Shown: piece by piece, positions 1 through 8,381 of the stretch
How positions within the stretch are numbered: the stretch's first letter is position 1
Layout of the letters: each line of letters starts with the position of its first letter
Source: Helicobacter_B zhangjianzhongii
GTDB lineage: Bacteria; Campylobacterota; Campylobacteria; Campylobacterales; Helicobacteraceae
Direction of reading: 5' to 3'
Length of the DNA: 64,000 nt
Assembly (NCBI RefSeq): GCF_030249855.1
Contig: NZ_JANURN010000001.1
Location: forward strand, 186,001-250,000
Program-made: the position numbers and the translations under genes
Notes under the pieces: model-generated
The model's input: only the letters and a program-made list of their open reading frames with translations
Database searches by the model: none
Told to the model about the DNA's origin: nothing

Positions 1-1
1 C

Positions 2-142
2 TACGCGCTTTTGGCACCGGTGTTTGCACTAGGCTTTGCGTATTTACTGCTAGATGAGGTGCCAAGGTGGCATACGATTGTAGGGGGGGTGCTGGCGGTG
101 GGGAGTATATATATCATCAATATCCTAGGCAAAAAACATTAA
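2..142 (+). CDS. DMT (EamA) family transporter, C-terminal end
   Basis: The window opens inside this gene, and only the last 46 residues and the TAA stop are present. They form two hydrophobic segments joined by a short polar loop (LLLDEVPRWHTIVGG), the usual last helix pair of EamA drug/metabolite transporters, ending in a basic GKKH tail. The GG-x-L pattern at the start of the last helix fits the family. The substrate cannot be told. A run of seven G (84-90) lies in the coding sequence and is too short to suggest phase variation. Confidence 0.6.
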   Translation, partial: YALLAPVFALGFAYLLLDEVPRWHTIVGGVLAVGSIYIINILGKKH

Positions 143-149
143 CTTTGGG

Positions 150-267
150 GATTCGGCTTTGCGCGATAAAGCAGGGAGTTTGTGGCTCGCTTTGTCGATA
201 GACCACAAGTCTTATCTCCTCGCTCGCCACTGCACAACCCTGCTTTTTCATCGCAAATCCTAGAATC
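150..267. repeat. Long hairpin repeat, loop class 1
   Basis: Bounded by GATTC (150-154) and GAATC (263-267). Arms AAAGCAGGG (168-176) and CCCTGCTTT (238-246) are perfectly complementary. The top carries a conserved small hairpin, GATAGAC-N-GTCTTATC, with a one-base bulge. The copy at 56627-56744 has the same flanks and loop but different, equally complementary arms. Confidence 0.75.
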
Positions 268-443
268 CACTTTTGTTTGGGTTGGCTTTTCTAAAGAAAC
301 ATCGGCTTGCGCCGAGCGGTGTCCCTTGTTTTCTAAAGAAACTGCGGCTACGCCTTGTTTTCTCATCAAAAATCCTGCCGCCTGCAGTGCGTGTGATGAT
401 TCTATCTCCAAAATCTTAGAATCGCTGGGGTGTTGGTGGTGGG

Positions 444-585
444 GATTCGGCTTTGGGTGAGCAATGCGATTGATTACGCGATTTTTTGGGCAACCGCAGA
501 CCTCTAGTCTAGCTCTACCCAAAAAATCGCGTAAAACAACCACAGCCCCACCACAAAGCGAAGCTTCTTTAGAAATCCTAGAATC
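444..585. repeat. Long hairpin repeat, loop class 2
   Basis: GATTC (444-448) to GAATC (581-585). Arms ACGCGATTTTTTGGG (476-490) and CCCAAAAAATCGCGT (518-532) pair perfectly over 15 bp around a 27-nt loop (491-517) beginning CAACCGCAGACC and holding AGAC-N-GTCT. The same loop recurs at 21558-21680, 32550-32684 and, reversed, at 56231-56352, on different stems. Confidence 0.8.
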
Positions 586-857
586 CACTTTTTCTAAAGA
601 AACTGCGTTTTGACTCTCGGCGTTTCTTCTGTCATTGCGAGACACTGCGCTAGCAGTGGCGTGGCAATCCACTGCATTTGCACTAGAATCCACTTTTCAA
701 AAATGGATCTAGGCTATGGATCGCCACGCGAGCAAAGCTCGCTCGCGATGACAGAAATGGGCAGTGCCAGCTCGCGATGAAGGAGAGAGTTTCATCGGCT
801 CGCGATGACAGGAAAATCGGCTTTCAAAAATCGCCGTTGTGAAAAAGTGGATTCTAG

Positions 858-2226
858 CTAGTGCAGCACATCGCCCCAGATCACATCAAGCGTGATCCAA
901 GACTCTGGGTAGCATAGGGGATTATCACCGCGCCAAGTGTATTGGGCTGGGCGGATCACAAGCTTTGCGGGATTATCGATCAAATACGCACCCCAGAAGC
1001 TAAAGGTGGAGTTTGCGATGATGGCGTTTTGACACGCTGCCATAGCCATAAGATCGCTGATCGCATCGCCTTGATCATTATTGCCGATGAAGTGTAGCTC
1101 TGCACCCTTAAGCGACCCTAGTCTTGCATAAAGCTCACTTTTGCACCACTCCAAATCATCGCTAAAGATGAAAAAGCTTGGGGATTTGAGCTTTTTGCGC
1201 ATAAGGGCTATGGCAGTGTCATAATACGCGCTGCCTAGCTTGACATACTCCCAATTCTCTTGTGCTAGGTAGTCGCCCCTGCGGATATGGAGAAAGACAG
1301 AGTCGCTAGTGGATCGTATCTGCTCTTGCAAGGCTTTGGCACTAGGGCTTAAGCATTTTGGGGTAAATTCTTGGCGCAAGATAGATTCTATCTCGGCAAA
1401 ATACACTGCATTAGCGAAAAAGCCTTCAAAGTAGGCGTTGCGCGAGAATGGATAGCGTGCTTGGAAGAGTCTTGCTAGCTTTGGAGAGTCGCGCGTGGTG
1501 TAGAGCCTGCGGAGCAAGCGCACGGGCTTGCTATTAGGCGGGAGGATCTTGCGCAAGGCTTTGGCACAGAGTGCTTGGCAATATATTTGTGTGCTTATGT
1601 CTGCTTGAGAGTCCTGTGCTGGTGAAAAATGGCGGAGGATAGGCAGTGTAATGCGAAACTTTGCAAGCTCTAGATCGCGGATAGTGCTTGCGTGGTGATC
1701 TAGAGCTTTAGGGCTAGAATCCACTTTTGTAAAAGCGGATTCTAGGGAAGTATCTGCACGGAAAGATTTTTCTTTAGTATTGTCATTTTGGGATTCTGGG
1801 ATTAGTGTCTTTGTTTGTGTGGATTGCCACGCCACTGCTTGCGCAGTGTCTCGCAATGACAGAAAATGAGCGTTGCTCTTAGAATCGGGGCTTTGTGTAA
1901 AAGTGGATTCTAGTGCAAAGTCGCTCGCGGTGGGATTTGGGTGATAAAAATGGTGTTTTGCAAGCGCGTGCAAGGGCGCATACTTGGCGTATGTAACTGC
2001 AGCACGCGCGCCGCAATCGCCATTTTTAGCCCCAAAGCCTACGCGCCTAAGTTGTTGCCCCCCCCCTTATGAGATTTTGCCCACCTTTAGCACGCAAGGT
2101 TTTTAGCGTTACATAGCTAAAGCTCGCATCTAAGCCTACGCTAAACCCCCTATGCGCCAAAGCGCGTGCAAAGGCGTATTGAAATAGCTGATTGCCCAGA
2201 CCGCCTTGTAGCTTTACTAGTATCAT
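858..2226 (-). CDS. GT11 alpha-1,2-fucosyltransferase-type glycosyltransferase, phase OFF
   Basis: Probable fucosyl transfer to a surface glycan. Starting at ATG 2226, the first 53 residues carry the GT11 N-terminal motif (VKLQGGLGNQLFQYAFARAL). The C-terminal part has HIRRGDYL and the late ANSTFSFWGAYL motif (residues about 186-455). A run of nine G (2058-2066) puts the two parts in different frames, so translation now stops just after the tract at ATT-TAG. Eight or eleven G would restore one frame. Between the parts lie about 130 residues encoded by repeats (VDSS, ESTF, SLRDTAQAVAW), absent from normal GT11 enzymes of about 300 residues. ATG 2226 overlaps the TGA of the upstream GT gene (ATGA), so the two are probably translationally coupled. 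Confidence 0.8.
1879..2066. repeat. Poly-G/hairpin cassette, copy 1 (loop class 5)
   Basis: In coding direction this is G9 followed by about 120 bp containing arms GCGCGTGC/GCACGCGC around a loop with CATAC-N-GTATG, then a stop-free tail. The matching block 3708-3894 is nearly identical: about 185 bp, one substitution in the hairpin arm, three extra bases next to the tract and a few changes in the tail. The cassette lies inside the GT11 gene at the point where its frame breaks. Confidence 0.8.
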
Positions 2227-4038
2227 TCTTGCTCCTTGTGATTTGTGGCATTATAGCAAAGCCCTAGTGATTCTAAGATCTTTGCTCTTGCTTGTGGGTA
2301 GGCTTCTAGCAGAGCGCGGAGTTGATCGTAGTTGCGATTTTGCTCGCAGTTTATCTCCCAGAGATTTGGGCTCTCATAGATGGCTATGCTAGATTCTTTA
2401 GGGTGCTCTAGCGCGTTTTTCACAAGCACCTTTGGCACATCATTTAGCACACTCATCACAAAAAACCACAAATCATCGTTATAAGGCGCGAGCGATACAA
2501 TAGCTTGCGTGTTGAAAAACTCTTGGCTAAAGGGGCTTGGCGGGTAAAGCACGCCAGAGACGCCCACACTTGCTAGGGCTAGGTGTGGAGAGTCTTGCGC
2601 GATGATCGCGCAGTATGCAGCAGAATCTAGATCCAAAATATCTGCCATATACGCGCCATCATAGGCTAGGTGCGTGTGGATCGCGCTCGGGAATTTCTTG
2701 TAAGATTCTAGTAGGAGGCTTATGGTATTTGGGGCGTAGATTTGGTCGTCATCGATGGTGATGATGATATGCTCTGGGTAGGCTTGCAGGGCGTAGAAGA
2801 GCTTTTTATACGCGCGCAGATTTTCTTCTACGAAGTGGATACTAAGCAGCCCGAGCCTTGCAAAAATCTTTAAGATAAGCGGGAGCTTGCTTGGAGCTAT
2901 CTCGCTAGAGCTAAGAAACAAGGCTATATGGAAGTCTTTGTAGTCTTGGGTGAGGATAGAGTAGAGCGTGTGGTGGAGATAGGGGAGGCGGGCGGGGAAG
3001 GAGGTTAGGCTCACTAGCACGGGCGGGGTTTGGGGTGTTGGCTTTTGCGCTTGTGGCGATTCAGTCTTGGGTGAGCGATTCGACAAGATTGGGTCAATTT
3101 GTGGGTAGTCATTACCGCTAAGGTAACTCCCACCCCCACATTGACCCAAAGCTTGCAAAGCCCCACCGCAATGCTTGGAATCGTATTGAGCGTGGGTATT
3201 TTCAAAAGTGGATTCTAGGCACTTTTGGGCGTTGTTATTAGAATCTAAATTCTTGTCATCGCGAGCTTTGCTGTGCAAGGCGTGGCAATTCATAGAATCC
3301 ACTTGATGAGATACTTCGCTGCTATGATAAGGGACTAGATTGGTATGACTAGAATCCACTTTTGAAAAAATGGATTCTAGGCTATGGATCGCCACGCTCG
3401 TTTCACTCGCTCGCGATGACAGAAATTGGGCAGTGTCGGCTCGCGATGACAGAGGGTTGGCTTGTGGTTTGGATTTGCTAGAATCCGCTTTTTTCTCGCC
3501 CATTGTCTCTCGCGGCAGTATTTTGGAGATAGAATCTGGGCTTTGCGTAAAAGTGGATTCTAGTGCAAAGTCGCTCGCGGTGGGATTTGGCTGCTTTCTA
3601 ATCTCGCTTTGGGATTCTAGGGCTTGGGCGGCGTGTGGATTGCCACGCGAATTTTCAATCCGCTCGCAATGACGATGAAAAGTGGATTCTAGGATTGTAG
3701 AGATAGAATCGGAGCTTTGTGAAAACGAGGATTCTAGTGTAAAGTCTCTCGCGGCAGGATTTGGGTGATAAAAATGGTGTTTTGCAAGCGCGTGCAAGGG
3801 CGCATACTTGGCGTATGTAACTGCAGCGCGCGCGCCGCAATCGCCATTTTTAGCCCCAAAGCCTACGCGCCTAAGTTGTTGTCGCCCCCCCCCCTACTAG
3901 AATCCTCCCCACAACAAACCGCACAATAGATACATTCCTTTTCCCACGCGCATAAGCAAAGCCTAGATGTGTGATAGTCTTTTGCGAAAGCCCAAGCGCG
4001 AGCAAAAGCCGCTTAATGCTAGATTTTATGGGGTGCAT
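2223..4038 (-). CDS. Glycosyltransferase (DDD motif), phase OFF, repeat-expanded
   Basis: The C-terminal 270 residues form a glycosyltransferase with a VSLTSFPARL start, IITIDDDQIY (DxD-type metal site) and PYNDDLWF. It resembles small LPS glycosyltransferases; acceptor and sugar are unknown. The likely start is ATG 4038, one base after the rpoD stop, giving 47 residues before a run of ten G (3885-3894). As sequenced, translation ends right after the tract; nine or twelve G would join the frames. Residues about 50-335 of the joined product are repeat-encoded, including a loop-class-3 hairpin at 3064-3190 and three GTCATTGCGAG repeats. If an internal start is used instead, only the C-terminal domain is made. 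Confidence 0.65.
3064..3190. repeat. Long hairpin repeat, loop class 3, inside glycosyltransferase gene
   Basis: Arms share TTGGGTCAA/TTGACCCAA plus TGTGGG/CCCACA around a loop containing TTACC-GCTAA-GGTAA (about 3107-3126). The flanks GGGTGAGC and GCCCCACCGCAAT match other copies. It is translated as part of the repeat linker of the glycosyltransferase (CGGGSYLSGNDY region). Confidence 0.65.
3708..3894. repeat. Poly-G/hairpin cassette, copy 2 (loop class 5)
   Basis: Second copy of the cassette at 1879-2066, in the same orientation and about 1.83 kb away, again with its G tract (ten G, 3885-3894) at the 5' side in coding direction. A third, hairpin-less relative of the tail (TAGTGCAAAGTCGCTCGCGG...) lies at about 3529-3592. 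Confidence 0.75.
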
Positions 4039-4039
4039 T

Positions 4040-5902
4040 TTACTCTTCTATGTAGTTTTTGAGCTTTCTGCCCACTTTTGGGTGTTTAAGCTTTTTGATA
4101 GCACTTGATTCTATCTGGCGCACGCGCTCACGCGTTACATTCAGCTCTTTACCAATCTCTTCTAGCGTGCGATCGCTCTCATCTTCTAGCAGCCCAAAGC
4201 GCATTTTAATGACAGACTGCTCCCTTTCATTGAGCTGGGATAGCACTTCATCGATCTGGGCGCGTAGGTCTTCTTTCAAAATATGGTCCATAGCACTTGG
4301 CGTGGTTTTGTCCTCGACAAAATCCCCAAACTTCCCATCATCATCGCTACCGATAGGGGCTTCTAGGCTTACAGGCTCTTTGGTGATTTTGATGACATTT
4401 TTGACTTTATCCACGCTTAGCCCCACTTCTTCTGCGATGACTTCGACATCTGGCTCTTTGCCTGTCTCTTGCAGGTGCTTGCGGATAATTTTGTGGATCC
4501 TATTGATCGTCTCTATCATATGGATCGGGATTCGTATCGTGCGAGCTTGATCGGCAATGGCGCGAGAGATTGCCTGACGGATCCACCAAGTCGCATAAGT
4601 GGAGAATTTAAAGCCCTTTTCATATTCAAATTTATCCACCGCTTTCATCAGCCCGATATTGCCCTCTTGGATAAGGTCTAAAAATGGCAATCCACGATTG
4701 GTATATCGCTTGGCGATACTCACTACTAGGCGGAGATTGGACTTTGCCATTTTGGTCTTGGCTTTGTCAGAAATCGACTTGCCGCGCTTGATTTGCTCTA
4801 AAATTTCTTTAAGCTTTTCTGGGTCGATATTGAAGCTACTCTCGCTTGCTTCTTTGGTTTGAAAGAGCTTTTTAAGCTCCATATACACGCTTACCATAGT
4901 CGCTTCTGGCACAGCTTGGATAATCTCATCACGGCTCATATTGGTGATATTGCTAAGGATTTTTTGGTGGTTTTGGACCAAAGTGTCATTAAAAAGCGGG
5001 AGCTTGTATTCTAGCCGTGCTAGCTCGCGCTCAAAGCCATCGCCGTTTTTTAGGCTATTTTCCATAGCTTTGACGATTTCGTTGATGAGCTTGCTCGTAG
5101 GTCCTAGGTCAAGGAGCTTGGACTTTAGCACCTCTTTTTTATGCGCAAGCGTTAGGATAAACACAAGCTCTTCTATCTCGCTATCAAATGTCGTATCAGC
5201 GTGGGATTCTAGCACTTTGAGCCAATCTTTTTTGGCTTTTTCAAGGGCTTTGAAGCTCTCTAGCACTCTATCAATGCGCTTTTGGTCTTTTTTAGAAATG
5301 GGGCGTTTTCCCTCTTCGCTCTCTTCCTCGCTCTCCTCTTCATCATCATAGTTTTCTGCATCGCTATCGCCACCTTCTTCATCAAAGCTTTTAAAAAGCT
5401 CTTTGACACGGCGTTCGCGATTGATTAGGGCATCTTTATAATCATAAATAAAATCAATGAGATAAGGCACAGAGCAAATCGCATCAAGGATAATATTTTC
5501 GCCAAATTCTATCTGCTTGCTTAGCTCTACTTCTTCTTCCTTGGTGAGCAGGTCGATCTGCCCCATTTCGCGTAGATACATACGCACAGGGCTATCGCTC
5601 CTGCTCCATTCAAGCAGCTCGCGCTCTTTCATAAAGTCAAATTCTTCTTCAAGCTCTTCATCTAAGATTTTCTTGCGCTCTTCTTCTAGCTTGATTTTGT
5701 CTTGGGTGTTGAGTGTTTTGGCAAGCTCTGATGAGCTTACAAGCTCGCATTTATGCTTTTTAGCAAGCTCTAGGATCTTTTTTGCTTGCGCGGCTGTGGG
5801 GGGCTTTTTTAGGATTTGCGCGATGGTCTCGTGCGCGATCATCTTTTGCTCTGTGGTGGCAAAAAGCTCTTCTAATTGCTGGTTGATTGTCTTTGCGGAC
5901 AT
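4040..5902 (-). CDS. rpoD: RNA polymerase primary sigma factor RpoD
   Basis: Housekeeping sigma-70-type factor (sigma-80 in Helicobacter), 620 residues. It has region 1.2 (SPVRMYLREMGQIDLLT, about 105-120) and an acidic spacer rich in E/D/S (about 180-205). Region 2 follows with the -10 binding and melting segment (FSTYATWWIRQAISRAIADQ), then region 4.2 (NVTRERVRQIESSAIKKLKHP) at the C-terminus. It starts ATG 5902 with AGGCACCC upstream. It is divergent from msrA. The phase-variable glycosyltransferase starts one base after its stop, so the two are likely co-transcribed. Confidence 0.97.
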   Translation of the reverse strand: MSAKTINQQLEELFATTEQKMIAHETIAQILKKPPTAAQAKKILELAKKHKCELVSSSELAKTLNTQDKIKLEEERKKILDEELEEEFDFMKERELLEWSRSDSPVRMYLREMGQIDLLTKEEEVELSKQIEFGENIILDAICSVPYLIDFIYDYKDALINRERRVKELFKSFDEEGGDSDAENYDDEEESEEESEEGKRPISKKDQKRIDRVLESFKALEKAKKDWLKVLESHADTTFDSEIEELVFILTLAHKKEVLKSKLLDLGPTSKLINEIVKAMENSLKNGDGFERELARLEYKLPLFNDTLVQNHQKILSNITNMSRDEIIQAVPEATMVSVYMELKKLFQTKEASESSFNIDPEKLKEILEQIKRGKSISDKAKTKMAKSNLRLVVSIAKRYTNRGLPFLDLIQEGNIGLMKAVDKFEYEKGFKFSTYATWWIRQAISRAIADQARTIRIPIHMIETINRIHKIIRKHLQETGKEPDVEVIAEEVGLSVDKVKNVIKITKEPVSLEAPIGSDDDGKFGDFVEDKTTPSAMDHILKEDLRAQIDEVLSQLNEREQSVIKMRFGLLEDESDRTLEEIGKELNVTRERVRQIESSAIKKLKHPKVGRKLKNYIEE

Positions 5903-5997
5903 TGGGTGCCTTTGTGTGGATCTAAGCCAAGTGGGCTTGCAGGGGTTAAGACTTATGGAACTATCGGCTGGTAAAAGAAATTTTAAAGCGCGGATTC

Positions 5998-6003
5998 TAT
6001 AAT
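5998..6003 (+). promoter_or_regulatory. Probable -10 box for msrA
   Basis: TATAAT about 36 bases upstream of the msrA start, in AT-rich sequence. The primary sigma of Helicobacter needs little -35 sequence, so this alone is a fair call. Confidence 0.6.
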
Positions 6004-6039
6004 ATTTTATCTTTTGTAAAGATAAATGTAGGAGTGCTT

Positions 6040-6546
6040 ATGCGCAAGATTTATCTCGCTGGCGGGTGTTTCTGGGGGATACAGGGGTATTTTACTCGTG
6101 TGGCTGGCGTGCTAGAATCCAGTGTAGGCTATGCTAATTCACGCATAGCAAATCCTAGCTATGAGCTTGTGTGCTCTGGGATAAGTGGCGCGGTAGAGGC
6201 ATTGGAGCTTGTCTATGATGAGAAGCGTTTGGGGCTTAGTGAGATTGTCGATAGGCTGCTATCTATCATCGATCCTAGTGCGCTAAACTATCAGGCAAAC
6301 GACATTGGCACGCAATACCGCAATGGTGTGTATTATCTGCAAGAATATAGCAGCGATGAAGCTGTGATCAAAGAGCGCATTCACGCGTGGGAGCAACGCA
6401 GTGGGCGCAAGGCGGTTACAGAGATCTTGCCATTGCAAAATTTCTATCTAGCAGAATCCTACCACCAAAACTACTTGCAGGCTAATCCCCACGGCTACTG
6501 CCATATTGATATAGAAGCTGCCTTAAGGCTATGGGAGCGTAAGTAG
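6040..6546 (+). CDS. msrA: Peptide methionine-S-sulfoxide reductase MsrA
   Basis: Reduces the S-epimer of methionine sulfoxide in proteins. 168 residues with the catalytic GCFWG motif (Cys10) near the N-terminus and the family motif YQANDIGTQYRNGVYY. I chose ATG 6040 over GTG 6034 because AGGAG (6030-6034) is correctly spaced for the ATG. It is a stand-alone MsrA: no MsrB domain is fused, unlike the MsrAB proteins of some relatives. The gene is divergent from rpoD and convergent with glnA. Confidence 0.95.
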   Translation: MRKIYLAGGCFWGIQGYFTRVAGVLESSVGYANSRIANPSYELVCSGISGAVEALELVYDEKRLGLSEIVDRLLSIIDPSALNYQANDIGTQYRNGVYYLQEYSSDEAVIKERIHAWEQRSGRKAVTEILPLQNFYLAESYHQNYLQANPHGYCHIDIEAALRLWERK

Positions 6547-6675
6547 ATCTGCGTGTATGGATCGCCGCAGGCACGCTAATAATAAGCGATATATCAAAAG
6601 TGGATTCTAGGTTTATCGTAGATTTGACATTTTAAGATTGTGGGCTTGGCTTATGTGCTAGTGGATAAAGTCGCT

Positions 6676-6722
6676 GGGGCATATCGCTGCCCCTACTTAT
6701 AGAGCTTCTAGCAGCTATAAGT
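6676..6722. terminator. Hairpins between convergent msrA and glnA
   Basis: GGGGCA/TGCCCC (6676-6681, 6688-6693) and CTTATAG/CTATAAG (6697-6722, overlapping the glnA stop) can fold. Neither has a clear T-run, so a termination role is only suggested by position. Confidence 0.3.
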
Positions 6723-8159
6723 TGTCAAAAACTCAAATGGATGTGGGCGGGCTTCCCAGGGCCAGATTTCTGTCTCAAACTTATAGGCTTTATAAGTTTG
6801 GATAAACTCTTCGCTAAACACCCCCCCCTCTTTCAAATACGCCTTATCCACAAGCATTTCTTCAATAGCGTGGCGCAGCGTGTGGGGCAGCTGCTTAATG
6901 CCCTTTTCTCTAATCTCATCTAATGTTAGCTCAAAGAGATTGATCTCCATTGGCTTACCCGGATCAATTTTATTCCTAATCCCATCAATCCCCGCGAGTA
7001 GCAAGCTTGCAAAGGCTAGGTAAGGGTTTGCCGAGCTATCGGGGAAGCGAAACTCCATTCTTTTAGCTTTCTCGCCGCTGTTGTAAGGGATCCTAATGCT
7101 AGCAGAGCGATTTTGTGCAGAGTAGGTCAAAATACTTGGAGCTTCAAAGCCCGGGATCAAGCGTTTGTAGGAGTTGGTGCTAGGATTTGTGAAAGCGGCT
7201 AATGCCCTTGCGTGCTTTAGCACACCACCTAGAAAGTGGAGTGCCATATCGCTTAAGCCTTGATAAGCATCGCCGGCAAAGAGATTTCTGCCATCTTTCC
7301 AAATGCTTATATGCACATGCATTCCGCTGCCATTATCGCCATACAAAGGCTTTGGCATAAATGTCGCGGTTTTGCCATTTAAATGCGCGACCATTTTGAC
7401 GACATATTTGAGCTTTTGGACATTATCTGCTGCTTCTAGCATATCGCCAAATTTCACGCCAATCTCGCCCTGCCCCTGTGCCACTTCGTGATGCACCACA
7501 AAGGTCTCTAGCCCCACTTGATTGAGCACCTTTACCATTTCTGCACGCAAATCCACCATAGAATCCACCGGAGCCACAGGGAAGTAGCCGCCCTTGGTGC
7601 CGGGGCGATGCCCGATATTGACACCTTCAAACTCTTTGGCGCGATTCCACTCGCCCTCTTCGGAATCTATCTCATAGTATTGACAATTCACCGCATCTTT
7701 TATCTTAATAGAATCAAAGACAAAAAACTCATTCTCCGGTCCATAGTAAGCCACATCGCCAATCCCACTCTCTTGTAAAAACTTCATCGCCCTTTTTACG
7801 ATAGATCGTGGGCATTTTTCATAGGGCTCGTTTTTATAAATATCCCAAATATCGCAAAACACCACCGCTGTGGTATCAGCCGTAAAAGGATCGATGAAGT
7901 AGCGCACGGGATCAGGGATTAGCATCATATCTGATTTATCCACACTCTGCCACGCAGGGATCGAGCTACCATCAAAGGGCAGCCCTTGGAAGCTGCTTTC
8001 ATCAATCGCAGAGCGTGAAAAGCTCACATGATGCCACACGCCCTTAATATCACTAAATCGAAAGTCGATAAACTCCACTTCATTATCATCGCAGAATCTA
8101 AAAAACTCCGCCACCGCTGCTTTATCCACTGCTACTTTATCAATGTCTGCTGCTGCCAT
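6708..8159 (-). CDS. glnA: Glutamine synthetase, type I
   Basis: ATP-dependent amidation of glutamate by ammonia in the cytoplasm. 483 residues from ATG 8159, which has AAGGAG at 8164-8169. Signature segments are GLPFDGSS, the metal-binding YYGPENEFFVFD, NPSTNSYKRLIPGFEAP and NRSASIRIP. At the usual adenylylation site the sequence reads NLFEL where enterobacteria have NLYDL, so the modifiable tyrosine is absent, as reported for H. pylori. A run of eight C (6821-6828) lies in frame near the C-terminus. It is preceded by its own promoter. Confidence 0.96.
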   Translation of the reverse strand: MAAADIDKVAVDKAAVAEFFRFCDDNEVEFIDFRFSDIKGVWHHVSFSRSAIDESSFQGLPFDGSSIPAWQSVDKSDMMLIPDPVRYFIDPFTADTTAVVFCDIWDIYKNEPYEKCPRSIVKRAMKFLQESGIGDVAYYGPENEFFVFDSIKIKDAVNCQYYEIDSEEGEWNRAKEFEGVNIGHRPGTKGGYFPVAPVDSMVDLRAEMVKVLNQVGLETFVVHHEVAQGQGEIGVKFGDMLEAADNVQKLKYVVKMVAHLNGKTATFMPKPLYGDNGSGMHVHISIWKDGRNLFAGDAYQGLSDMALHFLGGVLKHARALAAFTNPSTNSYKRLIPGFEAPSILTYSAQNRSASIRIPYNSGEKAKRMEFRFPDSSANPYLAFASLLLAGIDGIRNKIDPGKPMEINLFELTLDEIREKGIKQLPHTLRHAIEEMLVDKAYLKEGGVFSEEFIQTYKAYKFETEIWPWEARPHPFEFLTTYSC

Positions 8160-8219
8160 TATCGCTCCTTGCTTGGTATTGTGATAGATTGCGTAAAATA
8201 AAGTCAAAAACAAAGTCGC

Positions 8220-8225
8220 AGTATA
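8220..8225 (-). promoter_or_regulatory. Probable -10 box for glnA
   Basis: On the minus strand TGCTATACT, an extended -10, about 60 bases upstream of the glnA start. Confidence 0.55.
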
Positions 8226-8381
8226 GCAAAACTAAGTAAAAGCTAGAATCCAGCCTATCTGCCTAGCCTGCAGATTTTATGGCTTTGGCGATAATAAAGC
8301 TAGAATCTAACGCTTAATATAATCTCACTAGCTATCGTGTGAATTGTGTCGCGCCAAATCCAGCTTTAACTACCTTGAAAT

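Larger units (their letters stand above)
143..857. repeat. Intergenic repeat field
   Basis: About 0.7 kb without a convincing gene. It holds two long hairpin repeats (listed separately) and short hairpins of the form AAAGAAAC(N)GCGGC-loop-GCC near 295-360. It also has several 14-mers TAGAATCCACTTTT (for example 261-274) and two copies of the GTCATTGCGAG...GTGGCAATCCA repeat (631-670 and, inverted, about 717-752). Open frames on both strands here are only stop-poor repeat sequence. Confidence 0.75.

Noticed and set aside
444..585. Integron attC sites as an explanation for the hairpins
   Set aside because: Imperfect palindromes with bulged bases recall attC, but no RYYYAAC/GTTRRRY ends are seen, the elements do not separate cassettes of one orientation, and no integrase is in the window.
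139..693. 184-codon minus-strand open frame next to the DMT gene
   Set aside because: It is built of hairpin, 14-mer and GTCATTGCGAG repeats, has no ribosome site and encodes only repeat peptides (ESQN, KVDSR, MDCHA-like).
1879..3894. Tandem duplication of a whole glycosyltransferase gene
   Set aside because: The proteins on either side of the shared block belong to different families (GT11 versus a DDD-motif transferase); only the cassette and its tail are alike.
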